Shown one piece after another: positions 1-7,722 of a stretch of DNA of 64,000 bases (positions are counted from its first letter, which is position 1; the number at the start of each line of letters is the position of its first letter). Under the pieces are notes generated by a model. That model searched no databases, was not told where the DNA came from, and saw nothing but the letters and a program-made list of their open reading frames with translations. The translations under genes and the position numbers were made by a program. The stretch spans positions 124,001 to 188,000 of the forward strand of contig NZ_JAHXDN010000006.1 in the NCBI RefSeq assembly GCF_019375555.1, read 5' to 3'. This DNA is from Roseobacter insulae (GTDB lineage Bacteria; Pseudomonadota; Alphaproteobacteria; Rhodobacterales; Rhodobacteraceae).

Positions 1-260
1 TGCTGTTTCTGGATGAACCCTGCGCCAACCTCGACGGTGCCTCGACACGCGACATCGAAAGCATTCTGCAAACCGCCCTGTCTGAAAAAACCCGCATAAT
101 CATGACAACACATGATCTGGGTCAAGCCAGACGCCTTGCAAGTGATGCAGTCTTCATGCTGCATGGCGTTGTGCATGAAAGGGGTCCGGCTTCGCGCTTC
201 TTCGGCGCGGCGCAAACCGCCGAATTGCAGGCATTTTTCAGAGGAGACATCATCGCATGA
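1..260 (+). CDS. tupC: ABC transporter ATP-binding protein, C-terminal part (tungstate/molybdate type)
   Basis: Only the last 85 codons are in the window; the gene starts upstream. The visible part has the Walker B and D-loop stretch (LLFLDEPCANLDG, codons read from base 3) and the H-loop (TTHDLGQARRLASD), so it is the C-terminal half of an ABC ATPase that powers an importer. Its stop codon shares the ATGA overlap with the next gene, which encodes a TupA-like binding protein. The importer is therefore most likely for tungstate, or possibly molybdate; the substrate is inferred from that neighbour and not from this fragment. The permease gene is presumably upstream of the window. Confidence 0.75.
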   Translation, partial: LFLDEPCANLDGASTRDIESILQTALSEKTRIIMTTHDLGQARRLASDAVFMLHGVVHERGPASRFFGAAQTAELQAFFRGDIIA

Positions 261-1063
261 TCACGCGCGCATTTGCACTTTTGACCGCAGCATTCATGGG
301 TACCGCCGCGCTGGCGGAGGACATCAAGCTGGCGGTCACGACGTCATTTGAGAATTCGGGCCTTGCGGACGTGCTTTTGCCCGCCATCAAGCAGGACCTC
401 GATCTGGACGTGCAGTTGCTCGTCGTGGGCACGGGGCAGGCGCTGCGTCTGGGACAGGCCGGGGACGTTGACGCGATTCTCGTGCACTCGCGCAGTGCCG
501 AGGAAAAATTCGTGGCCGAAGGCTATGGCACCTATCGGCGCGAGATCATGTACAATGATTTCGTCTTCATCGGGCCGCGGGACGACCCGGCCGGTGTGGC
601 CAAATCAGGGTCCGCCGCAGAAGCTTTGAAACGCATTGGCGTGACCAAGCCCGCCTTCGTCAGCCGCGGTGATGACAGCGGCACACATAAGAAGGAAATC
701 GCGCTCTGGCGGGCCGCCGATCTGGCGCCCGAAACATTTGGCGCGTGGTATCGGGCTGTGGGGGCCGGTATGGGCGCGAGCCTCAACACCGCCGCGGGGC
801 TGGACGCCTATATTCTGGCCGACCGCGCCAGCTGGCTGAATTTCGGCAACAAGGCCAGTCTTGCGCTGCTCTACGCCGGGGATGCCGCGCTGTTCAATCA
901 ATACGCCTTTCTCGCCGTGAACCCGGAAAAACATGCCCATGTGCGCAACGATCTGGCCGTGCAGCTGGAAAACTGGCTCACCAGCCCGCGTGCAGCGGAG
1001 CTGATCAATGCCTACACCATCAACGGCGAGACGCTCTTTATCTTCAACGCCAAACCTGAGTAA
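257..1063 (+). CDS. tupA: Tungstate-type ABC transporter substrate-binding protein (TupA-like)
   Basis: This 268-aa periplasmic binding protein begins with a Sec signal peptide of about 20 residues ending in ALA. The mature part has the hallmarks of the TupA family: TTSFENSGL near the N-terminus, VGTGQALRLGQAGDVDA, EEKFVAEGYG, YNDFVFIGP and the oxyanion-binding stretch SRGDDSGTHKKE. TupA proteins bind tungstate, some also molybdate, and hand it to a TupB/TupC importer. The start ATG overlaps the stop of the ATPase gene, so the two are co-translated. A Mo/W-dependent formate dehydrogenase lies about 11 kb downstream, a plausible consumer of the imported metal. Metal preference cannot be told from sequence alone. 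Confidence 0.88.
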   Translation: MITRAFALLTAAFMGTAALAEDIKLAVTTSFENSGLADVLLPAIKQDLDLDVQLLVVGTGQALRLGQAGDVDAILVHSRSAEEKFVAEGYGTYRREIMYNDFVFIGPRDDPAGVAKSGSAAEALKRIGVTKPAFVSRGDDSGTHKKEIALWRAADLAPETFGAWYRAVGAGMGASLNTAAGLDAYILADRASWLNFGNKASLALLYAGDAALFNQYAFLAVNPEKHAHVRNDLAVQLENWLTSPRAAELINAYTINGETLFIFNAKPE

Positions 1064-1068
1064 GCAGA

Positions 1069-1101
1069 GCGCCCCGGCTGTCAACGGGACAGCTTGGGCG
1101 C
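1069..1101 (+). terminator. Hairpin just after tupA, possible terminator
   Basis: GCGCCC (1069-1074) pairs with GGGCGC (1096-1101) and, inside it, GCTGTC pairs with GACAGC around an AACGG loop, with a 2x2 internal mismatch. It begins six bases after the tupA stop. There is no T-run, so intrinsic termination is uncertain. Confidence 0.4.
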
Positions 1102-1253
1102 ACCAAGGGCCTAGAGCCCAAAGTGCACGATTGCTGCAGTCGCTCAGGTGTCGGCGTTTTCCGGCTGCCAGGAACGTGACCAACTCAAAGACAGTTTCGA
1201 CTAGGAATTGCATCGGAAGGTTTTTCAGTGCTCTTGGTCGGCCAGCTCGGAGT

Positions 1254-1284
1254 GACATAAACGACCGATATTGGTGAAAAACTC
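1254..1284 (+). repeat. Left terminal inverted repeat of the insertion sequence
   Basis: Thirty-one bases starting GACATAAACG and ending GGTGAAAAACTC; the reverse complement of 3518-3548 matches it at 25 of 31 positions. It lies 17 bases from the stop codon of the passenger gene. Confidence 0.75.
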
Positions 1285-1300
1285 CAGCGTTGACCGAAAA

Positions 1301-2044
1301 TCAGTCTGAGTTCGCAGACAAGAACAGTATCAGCGGTTTTGCGTGCTCATCTTCGGTGAGGTAGGTCAAATCCCCAACGTCGTGGAAGCAGATGCTCATA
1401 GAACTTGTATTTGCGTCTACAGGGTAGATGCTCTCACAAAGTTCTGCACGCGCTTGTTCGCCAAAGGACAAGCCGAGAGCGTGAATAGTGGCCCCGTAGC
1501 TGTCGGTTAGCCTTTGATCGGTTTGAGCGTCTTCGAACCAACCTCCGCGGGCGTAAAAGTTGGCACGTGCAATCTCAATGAATGCCAATTTGATTTCAGG
1601 TTTGGGTTCGAGCACGGTGCCGATGAAGGTTGTTTGGCGGCATGCGTGTCCGGCAGCTTGATGTTGGAAGGCCATCCAATTCCTTGTGATAGGCAACACC
1701 GGCACAAGGTTCGTGAACGCCAGCATTGCGACGATGCCGTGATCCACTCGGTCGGACAGCTCTTCGAAGTAGTTCCAAGTGAATACGGTTTTGAGAGCGC
1801 CGTCCCGCATTAAGTTTGGTCGCTTCGCTGACTCATGCAATTCGGCTAGAAGTTCCGGATAGTCCGTGTATTTATACCGACCACCGCGTTCTGGCTTCAG
1901 TCGGCAGAGACCGTCTTCCCCTCGGAATGCGGTCAGCATTTTTTCTTCGATCAACATGCGAACTGGATAACTCGAATCTGAGACCCTGTCGAACTTGCAA
2001 TAGCTGTATTGATGTCTTGCCTCCCAACCAAAGCATTGATTCAC
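1301..2044 (-). CDS. Unrecognised protein, passenger gene of the insertion sequence
   Basis: I do not recognise this 247-aa protein. It reads from a GTG at 2044 to a stop at 1301, with no convincing ribosome binding site; an internal ATG at codon 29 is the alternative start. The protein looks soluble, with no signal peptide or long hydrophobic segment, and contains several aromatic and Cys/His residues but no motif I can name. It lies entirely between the inverted repeats of the insertion sequence and is divergent from the transposase, the two starts being only about 28 bases apart, so they share a promoter region. Its base composition by eye is less GC-rich than the surrounding chromosome. 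It is probably cargo carried by the element; a role in accommodating the host or regulating transposition is speculation. Confidence 0.6.
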   Translation of the reverse strand: MNQCFGWEARHQYSYCKFDRVSDSSYPVRMLIEEKMLTAFRGEDGLCRLKPERGGRYKYTDYPELLAELHESAKRPNLMRDGALKTVFTWNYFEELSDRVDHGIVAMLAFTNLVPVLPITRNWMAFQHQAAGHACRQTTFIGTVLEPKPEIKLAFIEIARANFYARGGWFEDAQTDQRLTDSYGATIHALGLSFGEQARAELCESIYPVDANTSSMSICFHDVGDLTYLTEDEHAKPLILFLSANSD

Positions 2045-2065
2045 TTAGCATATTAGCGAGGAGGA

Positions 2066-3412
2066 TTGGGTGATGATGGGGCGGTTAGAGACACAGGAAA
2101 CCTGTTCTACAAGTTTCGGATTGAGGATCACGTCCCGCAAGATTATTTGCTGCGCCGAATACACTGGCTTTTAGACTTTGAGACAATCAGGCATGAGTTG
2201 GCAGCACTCTATAGCCACACAGGCTGCCCGTCAGTCGATCCCGAGCTGATGCTGCGTATGCTGCTGATCGGCTATCGCTACGGCATCCGGTCGGAGCGGC
2301 AGCTGGTTGAGGAAGTCCATCTTAACCTGGCATACAGGTGGTTCTGCAAACTGGGTCTAGAAGGCCGCGTGCCGGATCGTTCGACCTTTTCCAAGAACCG
2401 TCACGGGCGTTTTGCAGACGGCGATGTGCTGCGCCGCTTGTTCGAGAGCGTGGTGGAGAAGTGCATCGGTTTCGGTATCGTGGGTGGTACGGATGCGGCC
2501 ATCGACGGCAGCACCATTGAGGTGGATGCGAACAAGGATCGCAAAGATACTTCGGATGTGATCAGGAGAGTCTGGTCACTCAAGGATCAGGTGCAGCGCC
2601 CGGTCGCTGACTATCTGGCATATCTGGCCGAGGCCGATGGCAAGGCGCAAACCGGCCCCAAGAAGAAACCGCCCAAGTACCTCTCTGAGACCGATCCAGA
2701 AGCAGCTTGGTCGCTCAAAGACGGCCCTGGCCGGTTCAGCTATGAGACCAACTACCTGGTGGACACGGATCACGGCATTATCGTGGACGTTGAGGCCACG
2801 CCCGCCCGGCTCGGCCTGGAGATTGTCGCGGCCAAGACGATGCTGGACCGCAGCCGTAACCGCCAAGACTTCCGCCCGGACCGAGTGGCGGCAGATGGAT
2901 CATACGGTACCGGCTCTTTCCGGGCCTGGCGCCTGAAGCGCAAGGTCACGCCGCATGTGCCGGTGCTGGATCGCGAGCATCAGACCAATCGCAAATACGT
3001 CATCAGCCATTTCCAATACGATCCGGAGCGCGACACCTACACCTGCCTTGAAGGCCATGAGATGCCACTGCGCCGGACCAAACAGGCGGACAGGATCAAG
3101 AATTATTTTGCCGGGCGGGAAACCTGCGGCACATGCCCAATCAAGAAGGCCTGCACCGACGCGCCATTCCGAACAGTCACCCGACACATGGACGAAGAAG
3201 CCCGCCAAACCGTCCGCGATCTGCGTGATACGGCGGCCTATGACGAGAGCAGACGACGACGAAAGAAAGTCGAGATGTTGTTCGCCCATCTGAAACGACA
3301 TCTCGGACTCAAACACCTCCGGCTCCGGGGCCTCAAGGGAGCCAACGAAGAATTCCTCCTCGCCGCCACTGCCCAGACCCTAAAACGCCTTGCCAAAATG
3401 GTCCCGTGTTAG
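2066..3412 (+). CDS. IS1182-family DDE transposase, probably frameshifted at the N-terminus
   Basis: The protein follows the IS1182-type plan: an N-terminal DUF772-like region (EDHVPQDYLLRRI, then GYRYGIRSERQLVEEV and RVPDRSTFSKNRHGRF), a DDE catalytic core beginning around DAAIDGSTIEVDANK, a Cys-rich insert (CGTCPIKKAC) and a C-terminal helix-rich end (RRRRKKVEMLFAHLKRHLGL). In the frame that encodes the body, the only early start is a TTG at 2066. A better start, ATGATG at 2073 with GAGGAGG in front, is in another frame and would give the expected MMGRLETQE; one missing A in the run at 2098-2100 would explain the shift. The gene may therefore be inactive, or be started weakly from TTG. Confidence 0.85.
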   Translation: MGDDGAVRDTGNLFYKFRIEDHVPQDYLLRRIHWLLDFETIRHELAALYSHTGCPSVDPELMLRMLLIGYRYGIRSERQLVEEVHLNLAYRWFCKLGLEGRVPDRSTFSKNRHGRFADGDVLRRLFESVVEKCIGFGIVGGTDAAIDGSTIEVDANKDRKDTSDVIRRVWSLKDQVQRPVADYLAYLAEADGKAQTGPKKKPPKYLSETDPEAAWSLKDGPGRFSYETNYLVDTDHGIIVDVEATPARLGLEIVAAKTMLDRSRNRQDFRPDRVAADGSYGTGSFRAWRLKRKVTPHVPVLDREHQTNRKYVISHFQYDPERDTYTCLEGHEMPLRRTKQADRIKNYFAGRETCGTCPIKKACTDAPFRTVTRHMDEEARQTVRDLRDTAAYDESRRRRKKVEMLFAHLKRHLGLKHLRLRGLKGANEEFLLAATAQTLKRLAKMVPC

Positions 3413-3460
3413 GAGCCAAAACTCCCATAAAGGCCATCGGCCAAAAACACTGCTTTTGAC

Positions 3461-3515
3461 CTCTACTACAGCGGGTTGAGCGGCTGTTCCGCAGCCGAAC
3501 ACAAGATGTAGTAGA
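3461..3515. repeat. Nested hairpin inside the right end of the insertion sequence
   Basis: TCTACTACA (3461-3469) pairs with TGTAGTAGA (about 3507-3515), enclosing a second perfect stem CGGCTG-TTCCG-CAGCCG. It lies between the transposase stop and the right inverted repeat and could terminate the transposase transcript or block read-through into the element. Confidence 0.5.
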
Positions 3516-3517
3516 CC

Positions 3518-3548
3518 GAGTTTTTCACCTAAATCGACCGTTTTTGAC
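3518..3548 (-). repeat. Right terminal inverted repeat of the insertion sequence
   Basis: Partner of the repeat at 1254-1284, starting GAGTTTTTCACC and ending TTTTTGAC on the plus strand. It lies about 105 bases beyond the transposase stop, with a nested hairpin in between. Confidence 0.75.
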
Positions 3549-3742
3549 CGGAGGCACGAAAGCGGCTGTTGAAGCGGCTGCAGTGATTTCATCCTTCGTC
3601 CCGGGTTGCGTTCAAACTGACAAGTTCGATCCGATCGGCCAGCGCATTTCTCAGCAACGGAGTGCTCTGCCAGTGTTCAAGTGAGATCCAACCGTCTGTG
3701 CAGCCCCAGGGGCTGGTCTGGATACAGTTTTCGGAGCACATC

Positions 3743-4270
3743 ATGCATCCCATTATTTATGACGTGGCCGTCTCTCTGGACGGCTTTATTTCCGGCCCGT
3801 CCGGAGACGTCTCCAAGTTCGCCCCCGGCGGTCCGGTCGTTGTTGACTACAGAGCCCGACTGGATGGCTACGCCACCGCAATCATGGGGCGAGGCACCTA
3901 TGAGTTCGGCTATGAATTCGGCCTGGAAGCGGGGAAAAACCCAAATCCCCATATGGATACATTTGTTTTTTCCCGGACACTTGATCAGCCGGTGACCAGT
4001 GATGTCGCCGTGTACTCAGGTGAGCTGGTAGAAGGGATTGCTCATGTAAGGGCGCGCGCAAAAGGCCCGGTTTACTTGTGTGGTGGTTGAGCGTTCGCGG
4101 ATTCGCTTCTCGAAAACCGGCTGATCGATCGCGTGATTCTGAAGCGGGCACCTTTTGTTTTGGGTGGCGGCATTCGCCTGTTCGGTAAGAAGGGCGTCTC
4201 CCGCTCCTTTATCCGCGTTGCCTCCCACTGCTACGACAACGGCTATGTCCTTGAGGAGTTTGCCCTGTAG
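3743..4270 (+). pseudogene. Dihydrofolate reductase / RibD C-terminal family gene with an in-frame stop
   Basis: From ATG 3743 (GGAG eight bases upstream) the reading gives a DHFR-like fold start (YDVAVSLDGFISGPSGD, IMGRGTYEFGYEFG, FVFSRTL) and the nucleotide-binding turn VYLCGG, then meets TGA at 4088-4090, codon 116. The same frame continues without further interruption to TAG at 4268-4270 and encodes the missing C-terminal third (LLENRLIDRVILKRAPFVLGG, ending DNGYVLEEFAL). In relatives the interrupted place normally reads GGG followed by AFAG, so one substitution from a Gly codon to TGA is the simplest cause. The gene sits just beyond the insertion sequence and looks like recent decay. RNA editing or recoding is not expected here. 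Confidence 0.82.
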
Positions 4271-4282
4271 GCGACTGTCAGA

Positions 4283-4313
4283 CGCAAGCGCCCAACCATA
4301 TTGTGCGCTTGCG
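4283..4313 (+). terminator. Hairpin after the broken reductase gene
   Basis: CGCAAGCGC (4283-4291) and GCGCTTGCG (4305-4313) form a perfect 9-bp stem with a 13-base loop, 12 bases after the stop codon. No T-run follows, so terminator function is only suggested. Confidence 0.4.
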
Positions 4314-4413
4314 GTGGCACAGCGCTCCGCTCGCAAGGCTTTCACATGGGTCGAGGCGCTTTATCCGACTTCGCTGTTGACCGGCGTCATCAGAGCGTGC
4401 CCAATGTCTTCGC

Positions 4414-4911
4414 CTAGTGGTGGTGCGGCTCATCGTCATCCAGGGATCCGTGGATCGCGAATTGTTCGATGCCCGCGTCCTGCGGCTCGATCATCCGGTA
4501 GCTTTCCTTGACACCGGCCTCGGTCAGCTCGCGGGTGACGGTCAGCAGCGTGTTGAATTCCTGATCCTCGCAAAGCGCGATCATCTGGCTGATCTCTTCC
4601 ATCGCCACGCCCATCGCCGCCTCAACGGACGGGGCGCCGTAGATGTCCACGAAATGCCGGGCGAGGGCGGCGGCGATCGCATCGCGTTCGTTTGCCTCAA
4701 TCTGGGTGACGGCGACAAAACTCGCGCGGCCGAATGTTTCCACCCCCATCCAGCCATTGGTAAACGCCTGCTTGGCCTTGCCGGCCAGATCGCCCTCGGA
4801 CCAGTTGGAGAACTCGAAGCCGCCGGAAATGCACCACTCCCCCGTGCGGGCGGGGCTGTGGAACACACGGGTGTCGCTGTCGTCGAAATGAATGGCACGG
4901 GCCAGTTTCAT
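4414..4911 (-). CDS. DUF6505 family protein
   Basis: A 165-aa soluble protein starting MKLARAIHFDDSD and resembling the DUF6505 family as I know it from Rhodobacteraceae. It contains the segment RTGEWCISGGFEFSNW and a C-terminus rich in Asp, Glu and His (DDDEPHHH). The function of the family is unknown. Its ATG overlaps the stop of the upstream ligase-like gene by four bases, so it is the last gene of a translationally coupled set: DUF6494, mrp, ligase-like, DUF6505. The terminal acidic/His tail could bind metal, but that is only a guess. Confidence 0.72.
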   Translation of the reverse strand: MKLARAIHFDDSDTRVFHSPARTGEWCISGGFEFSNWSEGDLAGKAKQAFTNGWMGVETFGRASFVAVTQIEANERDAIAAALARHFVDIYGAPSVEAAMGVAMEEISQMIALCEDQEFNTLLTVTRELTEAGVKESYRMIEPQDAGIEQFAIHGSLDDDEPHHH

Positions 4912-5612
4912 GGGACCTCCGTCAGGGTTCGGGTGATCGGAATGATCGCCGTCTGGTCATTGCTGCGCAAGAGCATACCGAAATTTTCGTCCACGCCCAG
5001 GAAGGTGCCGCTGTCGCAGCCGAAGGCAAGGGTATCACCCTTGCCATGGGCAAGGCCCGTCCATTCGTCATGCACGGGTTTCACACCCTCGTCGTCCCAC
5101 CGGTTGATCCAGACAAGCGTATGACGGACCCAGGCTTCCAGCAGATCGACCGCGTCAACCTCGTTGCAGCCCTCGTCCATCAGCGTCGTCACGTCTGGCG
5201 TGGAGCCACTATCCGTCCCGTCCGACCAGAGCGACAGGGTCAGGCCGATCACCAGCCAATCCGGCTCCTCTTCGGCATCATCCGTCGATGCGGCGATTTC
5301 AAGCGCGCCGCAGCTGGCGCCGTTCACGCGGATGCCACCGCCCCATTCCAGATGCACCGACACTTCGGGCGGGGCCAGTGCGCCAAGGGCGTTTTGAAAC
5401 CCGATACCGCAGATCGGCAGCATGACCAAGGCGGCGCCAAGGGGCACCTCCGGCGCGAAAACGATCGCGGCGCGCAGGGTTTCAAGCGTCACGTCATAGG
5501 TCACCAACCCCGCGTCGCATCCTTTCCGGGCTTCACTGCAGGCAACCGCGAACGGTGCCGCGCCGGCTGTCGCCATTCCCTGAAACAATGGTGGAAAACC
5601 GGGGCCGCTCAT
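4908..5612 (-). CDS. Biotin/lipoate protein ligase-like protein (DUF4444 type)
   Basis: This 234-aa protein resembles the biotin/lipoate ligase-like group with a C-terminal DUF4444 region. The N-terminal two thirds carry ligase-fold elements (FAPEVPLGAALVMLPI, VSVHLEWGGGIRVNG with the typical WPNDI position altered) and the C-terminal part has the beta-rich stretch LAFGCDSGTFLGVDENFGMLL. Biotin ligases normally show a GRGRRG nucleotide loop, which is not visible here, so catalytic activity is doubtful. It overlaps mrp (its ATG at 5612 in the mrp stop) and DUF6505, suggesting a shared role around Fe-S or cofactor handling near the formate dehydrogenase genes. Confidence 0.7.
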   Translation of the reverse strand: MSGPGFPPLFQGMATAGAAPFAVACSEARKGCDAGLVTYDVTLETLRAAIVFAPEVPLGAALVMLPICGIGFQNALGALAPPEVSVHLEWGGGIRVNGASCGALEIAASTDDAEEEPDWLVIGLTLSLWSDGTDSGSTPDVTTLMDEGCNEVDAVDLLEAWVRHTLVWINRWDDEGVKPVHDEWTGLAHGKGDTLAFGCDSGTFLGVDENFGMLLRSNDQTAIIPITRTLTEVP

Positions 5613-6676
5613 GCCTTCCCATCTGCGATCAGGGCACGTGCTACGGCGCGAAACGCCTCTGCCTGCGGACTGTCGGGTTTGGAGACCACGATGGGCGCGC
5701 CGCCATCTGCAGCCATGCGGATATCGAGGTGCAGGGGTATTTCCGCCAGCAGCGGCACATTGAGTTTCGCCGCCTCAGAGGCCACGCCGCCATGACCGAA
5801 GACATGTTCCTCGTGGCCGCACTTGGAGCAGATATGGGTCGACATGTTCTCGATCATCCCGAGGATCGGCGTGCCGAGCTGGTTGAACATGTCGATGCCC
5901 TTGCGGGCGTCCATCAATGCCACGTCCTGCGGGGTGGACACCACGATTGCCCCATCGACCTGCGCCTTTTGCGCCAGCGTCATCTGTACGTCGCCGGTGC
6001 CGGGAGGCAGGTCAACGATCAGGACATCGAGCGCGCCCCATTGCACCTGGTTCATCATCTGCTGCAACGCGCCCATCAGCATCGGACCGCGCCAGACAAC
6101 GGCCTGGTCATCGTTGGTCATCAGCCCGATGGACATCATCGTGACGCCAAAGTTGCGCATGGGCAGGATGGTCTTGCCATCGGGGGAGGCCGGACGCCCG
6201 GAAACCCCCAGCATGCGCGGTTGCGACGGGCCGTAGACATCCGCATCGAGCAGGCCGACCCGCCGCCCCTCTGCCGCCAGCGCGCAGGCGATGTTCGCGG
6301 CCACGGTGGATTTGCCAACACCGCCCTTGCCGGAGGCAATCGCCACGATCCGGTCAATACCGGGGATTTTCTGGGGGCCGGTCGGCGCCGATTTCTGGGG
6401 TTTCAGATCAGGCGGTGCAGCAGGTGTACTATGCGCCGTCAAGACCACCGATACCGTGCCCACGCCCGCCATCGCCTTGACCGCCGCCTCGGCGGCAGTC
6501 TGCACATCAGCGTAAAGCTGCGCCTGCGACGGGGGCACTTCGATCACGAAGCGTACATCCTGCGTGTCGCTGACCGTCAGGGCCTTGACCAGTCCGGCGG
6601 CCATGATATCCGTTTCAGTCACCGGGTCGGTGACCGTTTTGAGGACGGTCAATACGTCATCCCGTGTCAGGCTCAT
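5609..6676 (-). CDS. mrp: Mrp/ApbC-type iron-sulfur cluster carrier ATPase
   Basis: A 355-aa P-loop ATPase of the Mrp/NBP35/ApbC family, which binds and transfers Fe-S clusters in the cytoplasm. An N-terminal MIP18/DUF59-like domain of about 80 residues is followed by a Pro/Ala linker and a deviant Walker A motif (GKGGVGKSTVAAN). Further marks are DADVYGPSQPRMLG, the Walker B region DLPPGTGDVQ, and the cluster-binding CxxC in HICSKCGHEE. It lies six bases after the DUF6494 gene and overlaps the ligase-like gene. The adjacent formate dehydrogenase needs many [4Fe-4S] clusters, so supplying that enzyme is a reasonable inference, although Mrp serves many clients. Confidence 0.95.
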   Translation of the reverse strand: MSLTRDDVLTVLKTVTDPVTETDIMAAGLVKALTVSDTQDVRFVIEVPPSQAQLYADVQTAAEAAVKAMAGVGTVSVVLTAHSTPAAPPDLKPQKSAPTGPQKIPGIDRIVAIASGKGGVGKSTVAANIACALAAEGRRVGLLDADVYGPSQPRMLGVSGRPASPDGKTILPMRNFGVTMMSIGLMTNDDQAVVWRGPMLMGALQQMMNQVQWGALDVLIVDLPPGTGDVQMTLAQKAQVDGAIVVSTPQDVALMDARKGIDMFNQLGTPILGMIENMSTHICSKCGHEEHVFGHGGVASEAAKLNVPLLAEIPLHLDIRMAADGGAPIVVSKPDSPQAEAFRAVARALIADGKA

Positions 6677-6682
6677 TCGGAC

Positions 6683-6883
6683 TTACCCGTCTTCACGGCC
6701 AGTGATCTGGCCCGTCACTGTGTGCTCAAGATCAAGGCCATCCACGGTCAGCACAACCTTGGCCGTGTATGATTGGCCAGTGGTGTCGCCTGCGTTGCGC
6801 ATGGCTTCTTCGATGGCCTGCTGAGAGGTGACGCCGACCTGTTTGAGGAATTTGCGCATGGACATGTTGAAATCATCGCTCAT
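6683..6883 (-). CDS. DUF6494 family small protein
   Basis: A 66-aa protein beginning MSDDFNMSMRKFLKQVG, followed by VTSQQAIEEAMRNA, the pattern I associate with DUF6494. It has a well-placed AAGGAG ribosome binding site. The N-terminal half looks helical and the C-terminal half beta-rich (KVVLTVDGLDLEHTVTGQI). It opens the minus-strand operon with mrp. Function is unknown; the tight coupling to mrp suggests a role in Fe-S or redox enzyme maturation. Confidence 0.75.
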   Translation of the reverse strand: MSDDFNMSMRKFLKQVGVTSQQAIEEAMRNAGDTTGQSYTAKVVLTVDGLDLEHTVTGQITGREDG

Positions 6884-6990
6884 CTTGGGCTCCTTTTGGC
6901 TGCTTATGATGCTTGTCTATCTGAAAACTTGACGGTTTGGCGGGGCGGGTTCTAGGCTGAACGTCACGCGGACGGTACTTGGGAGGCGAC

Positions 6991-7722
6991 GTGCGGACGG
7001 TCTTGGCGATCTTGCTGGTGATATGTGCCCTGCGGCCGCTCTCGGCGCAAGAAGACTTGCGGCTCGCGGTGCCCGGCGCGCTGGAGAAATCGGGCTTCGC
7101 GCAATTCCTTGTCCCGCGTTTCGTGCTGAAGACGGGCGTGCGGATCACTCGGGTCGGCGAGGACGAAGCGGCCCAGATGCGGTTTACCACCGATGGGCGC
7201 GCGCTGTTCGAAGGTCTGGGCGAGCGATGGGCGTTGGCGCATGAGGGCGGCGCGGGCGCGGAGCGCTTTGCAGACTGGCTGCGGTCGGACATCGGCTTGC
7301 GGACTATCGAAAGCTTTGTCGCGCCGGATGGCAGCCGATTCTCCACGCAGATCAAGGCCGCGGCCATCGCGCCGGTTCTGAACTATGACGGTGACCCGGT
7401 CAAAGGCGAACAGCTGTCGTTGCGGATGTGTGGCCGGTGCCACGTGATCAACGAAAAAAACCGGATGAACGGGATGGGTGCCACGCCGTCTTTTGCGGTG
7501 TTGCGCACGCTGAGCGATTGGGACGACCGCTTCGCGACGTTCCATCTGCGCAACCCGCATCCCAGCTTTACCCAGATCGAGGACATCACCGACCCCTTCG
7601 ATCCAAGCCTGCCGTCCCCCATCGTGCCGATGGAGATGACGCAGGCCGATCTCGAAGCGATCGTCGCCTATGTCTCCGGGCTGCCGCCCGCCGATCTTGG
7701 AGACCCTTTGCAAACTCAGTGA
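6991..7722 (+). CDS. Exported protein joining a TupA-like N-terminal segment to a cytochrome c domain
   Basis: GTG 6991 with GGGAGG just upstream gives a 243-aa protein; an in-frame TTG at 6979 is the alternative. It has a Sec signal peptide (MRTVLAILLVICALRPLSAQ). Residues about 22-60 (LRLAVPGALEKSGFAQFLV, then KTGVRITRVG) resemble the start of the TupA-like binding protein at 257-1063, and the C-terminal 100 residues contain one haem-c motif, CGRCH at 147-151, with Met ligand candidates such as VPMEMTQ near the end. It is tail-to-tail with the Fe-S protein gene, overlapping by seven bases. It probably transfers electrons in the periplasm near formate dehydrogenase; the function of the N-terminal segment is unknown. 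Confidence 0.75.
   Translation: MRTVLAILLVICALRPLSAQEDLRLAVPGALEKSGFAQFLVPRFVLKTGVRITRVGEDEAAQMRFTTDGRALFEGLGERWALAHEGGAGAERFADWLRSDIGLRTIESFVAPDGSRFSTQIKAAAIAPVLNYDGDPVKGEQLSLRMCGRCHVINEKNRMNGMGATPSFAVLRTLSDWDDRFATFHLRNPHPSFTQIEDITDPFDPSLPSPIVPMEMTQADLEAIVAYVSGLPPADLGDPLQTQ

Larger units (their letters stand above)
1254..3548. mobile_element. IS1182-like insertion sequence with a passenger gene
   Basis: The element is defined by inverted repeats at 1254-1284 and 3518-3548 that match at 25 of 31 positions, including an unbroken 12-base block GGTGAAAAACTC at the inner side. Between them are one transposase gene (plus strand) and one unrelated gene (minus strand), both ending close to the repeats. 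CGGAG occurs directly outside the right end (3549-3553) and one base outside the left end (1248-1252), a possible 5-bp target duplication. The family assignment rests on the transposase sequence. Total length is about 2.3 kb, longer than a minimal one-gene IS because of the passenger gene. Confidence 0.75.

Noticed and set aside
4088-4090. TGA in the reductase-like gene as selenocysteine or read-through codon
   Set aside because: The aligned residue in relatives is Gly and no recoding hairpin is evident; a nonsense mutation is simpler.
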